Assembly: GCF_017876165.1 (NCBI RefSeq)
Contig: NZ_JAGINQ010000009.1
Coordinates: 124,001-188,000, forward strand
Reading direction: 5' to 3'
From: Azospirillum soli
GTDB lineage: Bacteria; Pseudomonadota; Alphaproteobacteria; Azospirillales; Azospirillaceae
DNA: 64,000 nt
Shown piece by piece: positions 34,638-43,129 of the stretch. The notes beneath the pieces were generated by a model. The model saw only the letters and a list, made by a program, of their open reading frames with translations. It made no database searches and had not been told where the DNA came from. Each line of letters starts with the position of its first letter. The stretch's first letter is position 1. The position numbers and the translations under genes were made by a program.

Positions 34638-36377
34638 TCACAACCCCTTCGCCTGATCCCTCAGCACGAATTTCTGGATCTTCCCCGTGGAGGTCTTGGG
34701 CAACCCGCCGAACACCACCGTCCTCGGCGCCTTGTAGTGGGCGAGGTTCTCGCGGCAGAAGGCGATGATGTCCGCCTCGGTCACCTGCCCTTCCGACCCC
34801 GGTTTCAGGGTGACAAAGGCGCAGGGCGTCTCGCCCCACTTGGCGTCGGGCCGGGCGACGACGGCGGCTTCCATGACGTGGGGGTGCTTGTAGAGGACCT
34901 CCTCCACCTCCAGGGACGCGATGTTCTCGCCGCCGGAGATGATGATGTCCTTGGCGCGGTCCTTGATCTCCACATAGCGGTCGGGGTGCATCACCGCGAG
35001 GTCGCCGGTGTGCAGCCAGCCGTCGCGCAAAGCCTCCTCCGTTGCTTTGGGGTTCTTCAGGTAGCCCTTCATCACCGTGTTGCCGCGCAGGACCAGTTCG
35101 CCCAGCGTCTGCCCGTCGGCGGGAACCGGCTCGCCCGTCTCGGGGCTGAGCACCGAATGCTCCGACATGGTGACGTGCGGCACACCCTGGCGGGCCATCT
35201 TCACCGCGCGGTCGTCGAGCGACAACGCCTCCCAGTCCTCCTGCCATTCGCACAGGGTGGCGGGGCCGTAGCATTCGGTCATGCCGTAAAGGTGCGTCAG
35301 GCTGAAGCCCATGCGCTCCATGCCGGCGATCACCGCGCTGGGCGGTGCCGCCCCGCCGGTCGCCACCTGCACGGGGCCGTGCTCGAACTTACGTTTCACG
35401 GCGTCCGGCGCGTGGATCAGCATGGTCAGCACGATCGGTGCGCCGCAGAGATGGGTGACCTTCTCCTCCGCGATCAGCCGGAAAATCTCCGCCGGGTCCA
35501 CAGTGCGCAGGCAGACGTGCGTCGCCCCCACCGACGTGACGGCCCACGGATAGGTCCAGCCGTTGCAGTGGAACATGGGCAGCGTCCACAGATAGACGCT
35601 GTCCGGCCGCAGCCCGAAGGCGATGACGTTGGCCAGCGCGTTCAGGTGCGCGCCCCGGTGGTGATAGACGACGCCCTTGGGATTGCCCGTGGTGCCGGAG
35701 GTGTAGTTCAGGGAAATCGACTCCCACTCGTCCTCCGGCAGGCGCCAGGGGCGGTCGGGATCGCCGGTGCGCAGGAAATCCTCGTATTCCTGGTCGCCCA
35801 CCGGCTCGACCGTCTGCGCGGCGGGATCGTCGATCCACACGACGCGCGGTGGTTTCGCCATCCGTTCCAAGGCGGTACGGGCCACGTTGGCGAGGCCCCG
35901 GTCCACCAGGAACAGCCGGCTCTCCGCGTGTTCCAGGATCAAGGCGACGCTGGCCGCGTCCAGGCGCGTGTTGATGGCGTTCAGCGTCGCGCCCGCGCCG
36001 GGCACGCCGAAATGGGCCTCCAGCATCGCGGGCGTGTTGTAGGCCAGGACCGACACCACCTCCCCCGTCCGCACCCCGGCGTTGACAATGGCCGATGCCA
36101 GGGCGCGGGACCGCTGCTCCACCTCCGCCCAGGTCAGGCGGCGGTCACCGTAGACCACACCCACCTTGTTCGGGTGGATCATCGCCGAGCGGCGCAGGAA
36201 GTCGAGCGGGGTCAGAGGAACGTAATTGGCCGCGCGCTTGCCCAGGTCGCCAGAAGTGGTCCCTGGGGCGGCCCCTAAAGCGGTGTTGGCGGACGGAGTG
36301 GTGGCGCCCACGGTCGTGCCCTCCCTGTCGTTCTCGCGGCGCCTCGACGCGGGCGCCTTGACGGGGATGGTAGGCAT
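34638..36377 (-). CDS. Fatty acyl-CoA synthetase, LvaE-like
   Basis: 579-residue AMP-forming ligase. Phosphate loop ISLNYTSGTTGNPKGVVYHH, A5 THLYGMTECYGPA, A7 and A8 WLHTGDLAVMHPDRYVEIKDRAKDIIISGGENIASLEVE, and the catalytic Lys in KTSTGKIQKFVL. This is the wording of medium-chain acyl-CoA synthetases. The N-terminal 45 residues are low-complexity, Thr/Ala-rich; the true start could be later. As the first gene of the operon it would activate the incoming acid with CoA. Confidence 0.88.
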   Translation of the reverse strand: MPTIPVKAPASRRRENDREGTTVGATTPSANTALGAAPGTTSGDLGKRAANYVPLTPLDFLRRSAMIHPNKVGVVYGDRRLTWAEVEQRSRALASAIVNAGVRTGEVVSVLAYNTPAMLEAHFGVPGAGATLNAINTRLDAASVALILEHAESRLFLVDRGLANVARTALERMAKPPRVVWIDDPAAQTVEPVGDQEYEDFLRTGDPDRPWRLPEDEWESISLNYTSGTTGNPKGVVYHHRGAHLNALANVIAFGLRPDSVYLWTLPMFHCNGWTYPWAVTSVGATHVCLRTVDPAEIFRLIAEEKVTHLCGAPIVLTMLIHAPDAVKRKFEHGPVQVATGGAAPPSAVIAGMERMGFSLTHLYGMTECYGPATLCEWQEDWEALSLDDRAVKMARQGVPHVTMSEHSVLSPETGEPVPADGQTLGELVLRGNTVMKGYLKNPKATEEALRDGWLHTGDLAVMHPDRYVEIKDRAKDIIISGGENIASLEVEEVLYKHPHVMEAAVVARPDAKWGETPCAFVTLKPGSEGQVTEADIIAFCRENLAHYKAPRTVVFGGLPKTSTGKIQKFVLRDQAKGL

Positions 36378-36417
36378 GAACACGGCCAACCGACAAGGGC
36401 GACCTTCGGCAGGATCA

Positions 36418-37071
36418 TCAGCGGGCAGCGGCGACCAGCTCCGTCACCACGTTGGCGTTTGCGGCGGCCAGAGCCTCGGCGCGGGTGCCGTAGTCCAAGC
36501 TGCCGGAAAAGCCGCCACGCTCCACCACCGTGCGTATCCAGGCCGGCGAGGTGCCCAGGCCGACCAGCCGCTCGATCATCTGCTTGGTGGTCTTCAGCGT
36601 CATGGTGCCGGACCGGTCATCGCGCGGGGCGTGAACCATGAACCAGGCCCCCGGCTCCGCGCTACGCTTGGCGCCGGCCATGAACACGCCGAAGCACATG
36701 CTTTCGCAGGTCGCGGTGCCGCGCACCAGCGTGTTGACGGCGCGGCCCTCGGCGCGGTGGCGCAGCATGGCGTCGATCATGGCGTAGCCGGCCTTCACGA
36801 AACCGCCGGGGCTGTCCAGCTCGACCAGCACGGCCCGGCCGGCGGGGGCGGCGTCCAGCGCGCCGATGAAGGCGGCGGCCACGTCCGGGGTGATGACGCC
36901 GGTGACGGCGACGCGCACCCGGTTCACCTCCAGTCGCACCGCGACGGAACCAACAAGCGCGGCGTCCACCGCCGGCGGCTGCGCGATGCTGGTGGTCTCG
37001 GCCGCGCAGGGCAGCGCCATGACCAGCGGCGCCGCGACCAGCAGGGCCAGGACCGTCAACAGGGTGCGCAT
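36418..37071 (-). CDS. Exported ClpP-fold serine protease-like protein
   Basis: 217 residues with a signal peptide ending near ALPCAAE. The crotonase/ClpP fold shows as VLVELDSPGGFVKAGYAMIDAMLR and GTATCESMCFGVFMAGAKR. Likely catalytic Ser124 and His147 (FMVHAPRDD) are present, as in periplasmic COG3904-type proteins. It is not a subunit of the Clp machine because it is exported and single. The substrate is unknown. It diverges from the CRP-family gene across about 205 bases. Confidence 0.78.
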   Translation of the reverse strand: MRTLLTVLALLVAAPLVMALPCAAETTSIAQPPAVDAALVGSVAVRLEVNRVRVAVTGVITPDVAAAFIGALDAAPAGRAVLVELDSPGGFVKAGYAMIDAMLRHRAEGRAVNTLVRGTATCESMCFGVFMAGAKRSAEPGAWFMVHAPRDDRSGTMTLKTTKQMIERLVGLGTSPAWIRTVVERGGFSGSLDYGTRAEALAAANANVVTELVAAAR

Positions 37072-37276
37072 CGCGGGGCTCCATCGGTGAGAACGGGCCG
37101 ACGATACGCGAGAGACGGGAACCGGGCTGTGCAGGCGCTCACAGAGGACGCGCGTTTCCCCTACCCCGCGCGAAAGCGGTGCACGCGGGCTAGCGCGTTA
37201 ACGCCTCTGGCTTCGCCGGAAGGGCGGGCAAGGCTTGTAAGATAAAGCGCCATCAATCCCAACGCGGGAGCCCAGC

Positions 37277-37987
37277 ATGACGGCGGTGCGGATCGCGTTC
37301 GACAAGGAACTCGTCCTCTCCGGACACTTCCTCCTGAAGCATCTGGAAAAGCCGGAGCTGCAACGGCTGGCGTCGAGCGCCCGGCTCGCCTATTACCGCC
37401 CCGGCGCGATCATCTTCCAGAAAGGCGACCCCGGCGACAGCATGATGGCGGTGATCCGCGGCCGGGTGAAGATCTGCTCCCACTCCGCCGACGGGAAGGA
37501 GCTGGTGCTGAACATCATCAACAAGGGCGGCCTGTTCGGCGAGATCGCGCTGCTCGACGGTGAACCGCGCACCGCCGACGCCGTGGCGCTGGAGGAAACC
37601 GACCTGCTGGTGCTCGACCGCGCCAAGTTCATCCCCCTGCTGAACGAGCGCCCGGCGGTGGCGCTGCAACTGATCACCGTGCTGTGCAAGCGCCTGCGCC
37701 AGACCAGCGAGCATCTGGAGGACACGCTCTTCCTGGAGGCCTCGTCCCGCTTCGCCCGCGCCCTGATGCGTCTGTCGGAGGTGTTCGGCAAGCCCGTCCC
37801 GAACGGCCTGAAGCTGGACATCAAGCTGTCACAGCAGCAGCTCGGCTGCCTCGTCGGCGTCTCGCGCGAGAGCATCAACAAGCTGCTTGGCGAATGGCAG
37901 CGCAACGGCGTCATCGCTGTGGAATCCGGCCGGATCACCCTGCTGGACCGCGAGGCGCTGGAGGAGATCGCGGAGGCGAACGGGTAG
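37277..37987 (+). CDS. CRP-family transcription regulator with an apparently intact cyclic-nucleotide site
   Basis: 236 residues. Residues about 18-125 are a cyclic-nucleotide-binding domain: GLFGEIALLDGEPRTADA keeps the Gly-Glu and Arg-Thr of the cAMP phosphate pocket. The connecting helix has RQTSEHLED, matching Thr127-Ser128 of Escherichia coli CRP. The HTH is QQQLGCLVGVSRESINKLLGEW; Arg197 and Glu198 match CRP Arg180 and Glu181, and CRP Arg185 is replaced by Lys202. It is therefore likely to read a TGTGA-type site. There are no N-terminal FNR cysteines. Confidence 0.9.
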   Translation: MTAVRIAFDKELVLSGHFLLKHLEKPELQRLASSARLAYYRPGAIIFQKGDPGDSMMAVIRGRVKICSHSADGKELVLNIINKGGLFGEIALLDGEPRTADAVALEETDLLVLDRAKFIPLLNERPAVALQLITVLCKRLRQTSEHLEDTLFLEASSRFARALMRLSEVFGKPVPNGLKLDIKLSQQQLGCLVGVSRESINKLLGEWQRNGVIAVESGRITLLDREALEEIAEANG

Positions 37988-37990
37988 CCC

Positions 37991-38911
37991 TCAGACACCA
38001 TCGCGGCGGAAGTGCCGTTCGAAGAATTCGACGCAGACTCGAAGCTTGGCCGAGGTGGTCAGCCGGGCGGGATAGACGGCCCAGATGTCCGCCGGCTGGC
38101 TGTAGCCGGGGAGGACCTGGACGAGCTTTCCGGCTTCCAGCGCGGCGCGGACATCCCACACCGACCGCAGCATGATGCCCCGCCCGGCCACCGCCCATTG
38201 GTGGACGATCTCGCCGTGGTTGGAGGCGAGCGGCCCGGTGACGCGGACGGAGGTTTCGCCGTCCGGTCCGGCCAGCTTCCAGACGCCGAAGGGGTGGTCG
38301 CGCTCCTTGATGACCAGACAGTCGTGACCGGACAGATCGTCGAGATGCCTCGGCGTCCCGCGCCGCTCCAGATAGGCCGGTGCGGCGCACAGGATGCGCC
38401 GGTTGGCGGCCAGCCGACGCGCCATGAGCTGCGGCGCGATCTCATTGCCGACGCGGATGTCCAGGTCGATGCCCTCGCTCGCCAGATCGACCAGTCGGTC
38501 CGACACGTCGAAGCGGACCTCAAGCTCGGGATAGCGCTCCGCAAGGGCGTCGATGGCCGGCGCGACATGGACCCGCCCGAAGCCGAGGCTGCTGCTGATG
38601 CGGATCAGCCCGCGAGGGGTGAGCCTGGCCGCCGACACCTCCTCCACCATGTGATCGACGTCGTCGAGGATCGACTGCGCCCAGCGGTAGACGCGCTCGC
38701 CCGCCTCCGTCACCGCGACCCTCCGCGTGCTGCGGTGGAGCAGCTTCACGCCGAGGCTACTTTCCAGCAGCTGTATCCGCTTGCTGACGTAGGCCGGCGA
38801 GGCACCGAGCGCGTCCGCGGCCGCAGCGAAGCCCGATTTGCGGGCGACTAGACAGAAGACGCGCAGATCCTGAAGTTGCGGGGGATTCTTCACGATTCGT
38901 GTTTCATGCAT
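37991..38911 (-). CDS. LysR-family regulator (DmlR-like)
   Basis: 306 residues. The N-terminal winged helix is LQDLRVFCLVARKSGFAAAADALGASPAYVSKRIQLLESSLGVKLLHRSTRRVAVTEAG, and a periplasmic-binding-protein-like sensor domain follows. It diverges from a tartrate/D-malate dehydrogenase, the arrangement of dmlR and dmlA. It therefore likely senses D-malate or tartrate and controls that gene. A 27-base inverted repeat just before its ATG (38917-38943) is a plausible operator. A GTG start six codons later is also possible. Confidence 0.9.
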   Translation of the reverse strand: MHETRIVKNPPQLQDLRVFCLVARKSGFAAAADALGASPAYVSKRIQLLESSLGVKLLHRSTRRVAVTEAGERVYRWAQSILDDVDHMVEEVSAARLTPRGLIRISSSLGFGRVHVAPAIDALAERYPELEVRFDVSDRLVDLASEGIDLDIRVGNEIAPQLMARRLAANRRILCAAPAYLERRGTPRHLDDLSGHDCLVIKERDHPFGVWKLAGPDGETSVRVTGPLASNHGEIVHQWAVAGRGIMLRSVWDVRAALEAGKLVQVLPGYSQPADIWAVYPARLTTSAKLRVCVEFFERHFRRDGV

Positions 38912-38916
38912 CCATG

Positions 38917-38943
38917 ACCGGGACGATTATGAACGATCCCGGT
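38917..38943. promoter_or_regulatory. Probable LysR-type operator
   Basis: Perfect inverted repeat ACCGGGA (38917-38923) and TCCCGGT (38937-38943) with 13 bases between, in the 93-base gap between the divergent LysR gene and the dehydrogenase. It begins 6 bases upstream of the LysR ATG, so binding would also repress the regulator itself. Confidence 0.6.
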
Positions 38944-39004
38944 TCCGCTATGCTAGCTGCGTTGAACCCGTTCACCCGCCGCGCGGCTGCCCGAGGAAAC
39001 CACT

Positions 39005-40084
39005 ATGAGCAAGACATACAAAGTCGCCGCCATCGCTGGCGACGGCATCGGCAAGGAAGTGCTGCCGGAAGGCATCCGCGTGATCGAAGCCGCCGCCGCC
39101 AAGTTCGGCCTGACCATCGAATTCACCAGCTTCGATTGGGCAAGCTGCGACTATTACCTCGAACACGGCCGGATGATGCCGGACACCTGGTTCGAGACAT
39201 TGAAGGGCTTCGACGCGATCTACTTCGGCGCGGTCGGCTGGCCGGACAAGGTGCCGGACCACATCTCGCTGTGGGGCTCCCTCATCAAGTTCCGGCGGGA
39301 ATTCGACCAGTATGTGAACCTGCGCCCGGTGCGGCTGCTGCCGGGTGTGCCCTGCCCGCTCGCCAACCGGAAGCCCGGCGACATCGACTTTTTCGTGGTG
39401 CGCGAGAACACCGAGGGCGAATATTCCTCCGTCGGCGGCCGCATGTTCGAGGGCACCGAGCGCGAGTTCGTCCTTCAGGAGGCCGTGTTCACCCGCCACG
39501 GCGTCGACCGCATCCTGAAATACGCGTTCGAGCTGGCCAACAGCCGCCCGCGCAAGACGCTGACCGCCGCAACCAAGTCGAACGGCATCTCGATCAGCAT
39601 GCCCTATTGGGACGAGCGCGTCGCGGAGATGGGCAAGGCCTACCCCGGCGTCGCCTGGGACAAGCAGCACATCGACATCCTGTCCGCGCGCTTCGTGATG
39701 CAGCCCGACCGCTTCGACGTGGTCGTCGCCTCCAACCTGTTCGGCGACATCCTGTCCGACCTGGGCCCGGCCTGCACCGGCACCATGGGCTTGGCGCCCT
39801 CGGCCAACCTGAACCCGGAACGCCGCTTCCCCTCGCTGTTCGAGCCCGTTCACGGCTCGGCGCCCGACATCTACGGCAAGGGCATCGCGAACCCCATCGC
39901 GATGATCTGGTCCGGCGCCATGATGCTCGACTTCCTCGGCAACGGGGACGCCGCCTGCAAGGCCGCCCACGACGCGATCATCGCGGCGATCGAAACCGTG
40001 CTGGCCGAAGGTCCGCGCACGCCGGACGTCGGCGGGACGGCGAACACGACCGACGTCGGCAAGGCGATCGCCTCGGTGGTTTGA
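39005..40084 (+). CDS. Tartrate dehydrogenase / D-malate dehydrogenase (decarboxylating)
   Basis: 359 residues of the isocitrate/isopropylmalate dehydrogenase family. GDGIGKEVLPEGIRVIEAA starts the protein, then LRPVRLLPG, VVRENTEGEYSSVGG (substrate binding), SNGISISMPYWD, and the metal-binding SNLFGDILSDLGPA. These details favour the TtuC/DmlA group over LeuB. It would oxidise D-malate to pyruvate plus CO2 or act on tartrate with NAD. A GAGGAAACC precedes the ATG. Divergent from its likely regulator. Confidence 0.93.
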   Translation: MSKTYKVAAIAGDGIGKEVLPEGIRVIEAAAAKFGLTIEFTSFDWASCDYYLEHGRMMPDTWFETLKGFDAIYFGAVGWPDKVPDHISLWGSLIKFRREFDQYVNLRPVRLLPGVPCPLANRKPGDIDFFVVRENTEGEYSSVGGRMFEGTEREFVLQEAVFTRHGVDRILKYAFELANSRPRKTLTAATKSNGISISMPYWDERVAEMGKAYPGVAWDKQHIDILSARFVMQPDRFDVVVASNLFGDILSDLGPACTGTMGLAPSANLNPERRFPSLFEPVHGSAPDIYGKGIANPIAMIWSGAMMLDFLGNGDAACKAAHDAIIAAIETVLAEGPRTPDVGGTANTTDVGKAIASVV

Positions 40085-40110
40085 TCCGAACCGGCGGCTC
40101 ATTCAGGAGG

Positions 40111-42918
40111 CTAATTCAACTCCCGAACCACCCGGACGCCGTTGTTCAGGTAGCGAACGTCCACGTCGTAGAACAGCCGCGCGGTGGAGCTGATGTCGGT
40201 CATGCTCGCCCGCCACGATCCACCGCGCAGCACCCGCTCCCGACAGTTACCCGAGGTCCAGGCACTGCCGTCACCCGGCGCGCCGGTGTAGCTGGCGTTC
40301 CAGCAATCGGCCACCCACTCGGCCACGCCGCCGTTCATGTCGTGCAGGCCGAAGGGGTTCGGCTTGTAGCTGCCGACCGCTGGCGGGGTCAGCCGCTCTT
40401 GCGGGCCGCCGCAGTCCTGGCAGTTGGCGAAGGTGCCCGTCTGCCCGGCCCACCAGTAACGTCCCTCGGTCCCGCCGCGCGCCGCGTATTCCCATTCGGC
40501 CTCGGTCGGCAGGCGGTAGCGCTGCCCGGTCTTCTGGCTCAGCCACTTCACGTAGGCCTGCGCCTCCTCCCACGAGATGTTGTGGATGGGGGTGTTGTCG
40601 TTGGCGTTGGTCATGCGCGGCATGCCGGCGGTGCAGCCGCCACCGTCCACGCAGGCGCGCCATTCGGCCACCGTCACCTCATAGGCGCCGATGGCGAAGG
40701 GTTTGGCGATGTTGACCCGGTGCGCGGGCCGTTCCGTGCGGTCCCCCTGCTCGCTGCCCATGGTGAAGCTTCCCGCCTGGAGGCGGACCATCACCGGGCA
40801 TTCCCGGCAATCCTGAAAGCTGTTGGACCGGCTGTGGTTGCGCACGGTGCCATTGCTCGCGTCATTCGGCGGCTGCGGCGCCGGCATGGCCGCGACCTGC
40901 TGCGGTTCCCCAGCCGGCGCCGGAGCAGGCGCGGGTGGAGGCAGCGGCGCAGCCTGTGGCGCTTGAGGCTGTGTCGGAGGCGTGGCGCCTTCGGTGCGCT
41001 GCTCCGGCGGTGTCATGCGGATCAGCGGGGCGAAGACATAGCCCTGCGACCCGTCGTTCAGCGCGACGCGGTACCAGCTGCCGCCCGGCACGCGCCCCAG
41101 AACCTTGACCTGCGTGTTGCGCGGCACGTTGGCGACGCGGGCGGCGTTGTTGGCCGGGGACGCCCGCAGGTTGGCGTCGGAAACGGTGACGTAGGTCCCA
41201 TCCTCCACCGGATCGAGCTTGGGCGCCGCCATCGCCACCTCCGTGCCGGTGGACGGGCGCGCCGCCTCCGACGTGCCCGAGAGCATTGCCGGCTGGCTGC
41301 CGCTGACGGTCGTCTCGCTCTTGCGCGCCACGGTGGTCAAGGAGTTGAGCTTCTGCTTGGCCTGCGCCGCGTGGGCGCCGTTGCCGAACAGCCGCAGGTA
41401 TGCTTCCAGATCGGCGGGCTCGCTGCTTTCCTTCACCATCCGCCACAGCCCATCCTCAAGGTCCGGCGCCGAGGGGGCGGAGCCCGGCGGGGCGACCTCC
41501 AGCGTGATGGTCGAGGTCGCGCGCCCGCCCTTCCCGTCCTCCACCAGGAAGGCAAAGGCGCCGGCTGGGCCGGGGGCGGACTGTTCGGGGTCGAAGGTCA
41601 GCCGGGTCAGCACATCGGCGGTCAAACGGTCGCTCGGGCGGATGAAGGTGGCGCCGTCCTTGACCTTGCCGCGCTCAGGCACGGCGGTCACGGTGATGGT
41701 CATCGGATCGCCGTCCGGATCGGTCGGTGCTTCGATGCCCAGCGGGTTGGGCACGGCGCGGAACGCGCGCTCCGCCACCGTGACCGGCGGGCGGTTGCTG
41801 GGCTTGATGGCGATCTTCACCCCGCCCCGCACGGTGCCGCCCCGCCCGTCCATCACCGCGAAGTCGAAGCTGCCGGCCTCGCCCAGGGCCGTCGCGTCGG
41901 GCTTGAAGCTGGTCGCAGCCAGCTGCTCCACCGTCAGGTAATCGCCGATCAGCACCATGCGGTCGCCGATCAGCACCCGGCCGCCGCGCGGCAGGCCGGT
42001 GACCTGCGCGAACAGCTGGTCGTCGTCCGGGTCGGTCGGCCGGCCGATGCGCATCGGCTCGGCGTCGGCCCGGTCGAACACCTCCAGCGGCTTGATCTCG
42101 CTCAGCACCGGCTCCCGGTTCGGCGGGCGCGGGTTGAAGTAGAAGGGCGTCGCGCCCAGCGAACCGAAGATGTACGGCTCCTGCCGGCCGTTGGTGGCCT
42201 GCTTCACGCTGTCGCGCACGTTGCGGAAGAACAGGCTGAGTTCCAGCCCCGGGGTTTGCAGATGTTGCAGCAGCGCGGACGTGTAGGGGCTGTGATCGCC
42301 CTGCCCGTCCTCGGCCAGCTGGTCGGCGCGGGTAGCCATGGCGACCAACGTGTCGCTGGGCGTGTCGTCGATGCGGGCGAAACCGTAATTCACCTGCAAC
42401 CGGTTCTGCCCGGCCCGCTTCAGCCGGTCCACGAAGGGGTTGTTGCGGCAGGCGTCCAGCATGAGGATGCCGAGCTTACGGGCCTGCGACAGCTCGCCCA
42501 GCATCAGGTTCAGCGGCATGGCCTCGTAGACGAGGTCGCGCTCCCGCTCCAGCCGCGCGTCGGCCGGCACGATGTAGTTGTTGCCGCCGACCTGGATGCC
42601 GTGCCCGGCGTAGAAGATCACCGCCACATCCGCCTGCGACGCCCTGATGCCGAAGTCGCGCAGAGCGCGCTCGAAGGCGCGGTTGTCGAGATCGAACTTT
42701 TCGTCCACCTCGAACTGGAGCTTGCGCAGAGCCTCCCCGATGGCCTTGGCGTCGTTCGGCGGGTTGGGAAGTTCGGGGGCGGATTCGTACTTCCCGATGC
42801 CGACGACCAGCGCGATGCGCTTCTCCTGGGCGCCGGCCTCCGCCGCGCCGAACAGGGCCAGGACAACCAGCCACATGAGAAGGCCGAAGCAGCGTCGCGC
42901 CAATCGTCCTTTCACCAT
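40111..42918 (-). CDS. Exported caspase-fold protein with cadherin-like, SH3 and SUMF1 domains
   Basis: 935 residues with a signal peptide (cleavage near AEAGA-QE). Residues 33-258 are a caspase-like (peptidase C14) domain with His106 in YAGHGIQ and Cys157 in LDACRNNP, so the dyad is intact. Two cadherin-like repeats follow (about 275-373 and 375-476), then a bacterial SH3 domain (573-635), a Pro/Ala linker, and a SUMF1/FGE-sulfatase domain (703-933). The SUMF1 part has FTMGSEQGDR and RLPTEAEWEYAARGG, but SWRASMTDISSTARL has no Cys pair, so it is probably a binding, not formylglycine-generating, domain. Periplasmic. Confidence 0.9.
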   Translation of the reverse strand: MVKGRLARRCFGLLMWLVVLALFGAAEAGAQEKRIALVVGIGKYESAPELPNPPNDAKAIGEALRKLQFEVDEKFDLDNRAFERALRDFGIRASQADVAVIFYAGHGIQVGGNNYIVPADARLERERDLVYEAMPLNLMLGELSQARKLGILMLDACRNNPFVDRLKRAGQNRLQVNYGFARIDDTPSDTLVAMATRADQLAEDGQGDHSPYTSALLQHLQTPGLELSLFFRNVRDSVKQATNGRQEPYIFGSLGATPFYFNPRPPNREPVLSEIKPLEVFDRADAEPMRIGRPTDPDDDQLFAQVTGLPRGGRVLIGDRMVLIGDYLTVEQLAATSFKPDATALGEAGSFDFAVMDGRGGTVRGGVKIAIKPSNRPPVTVAERAFRAVPNPLGIEAPTDPDGDPMTITVTAVPERGKVKDGATFIRPSDRLTADVLTRLTFDPEQSAPGPAGAFAFLVEDGKGGRATSTITLEVAPPGSAPSAPDLEDGLWRMVKESSEPADLEAYLRLFGNGAHAAQAKQKLNSLTTVARKSETTVSGSQPAMLSGTSEAARPSTGTEVAMAAPKLDPVEDGTYVTVSDANLRASPANNAARVANVPRNTQVKVLGRVPGGSWYRVALNDGSQGYVFAPLIRMTPPEQRTEGATPPTQPQAPQAAPLPPPAPAPAPAGEPQQVAAMPAPQPPNDASNGTVRNHSRSNSFQDCRECPVMVRLQAGSFTMGSEQGDRTERPAHRVNIAKPFAIGAYEVTVAEWRACVDGGGCTAGMPRMTNANDNTPIHNISWEEAQAYVKWLSQKTGQRYRLPTEAEWEYAARGGTEGRYWWAGQTGTFANCQDCGGPQERLTPPAVGSYKPNPFGLHDMNGGVAEWVADCWNASYTGAPGDGSAWTSGNCRERVLRGGSWRASMTDISSTARLFYDVDVRYLNNGVRVVRELN

Positions 42919-43129
42919 CGCGCTGTCTCCCCGCCGGGTGAGCCACCAACACAGACCGTGACAGCAGACGGTGACCGCGGCAGACGGGGCCGCGATCCGG
43001 TGATCTATTGTTGCTGGAAATGCCAGCCTATTCTTCCGGATCGTTCACGCCAAGCGTTCAATCAGCCTAATCCCGAAAACAGGATCGCGCCTTCGCCAGC
43101 GGAATTACCTCATCTTTGTCGAGGCGCCT

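Noticed and set aside
37072..37276. Small gene in the gap before the CRP-family regulator
   Set aside because: No frame with a start, ribosome binding site and normal codon use was found in this 205-base gap.
42930..42965. Possible CRP-like site before the caspase gene
   Set aside because: TGTG and TCAC halves are spaced 9 bases apart and the second half does not match CACA.
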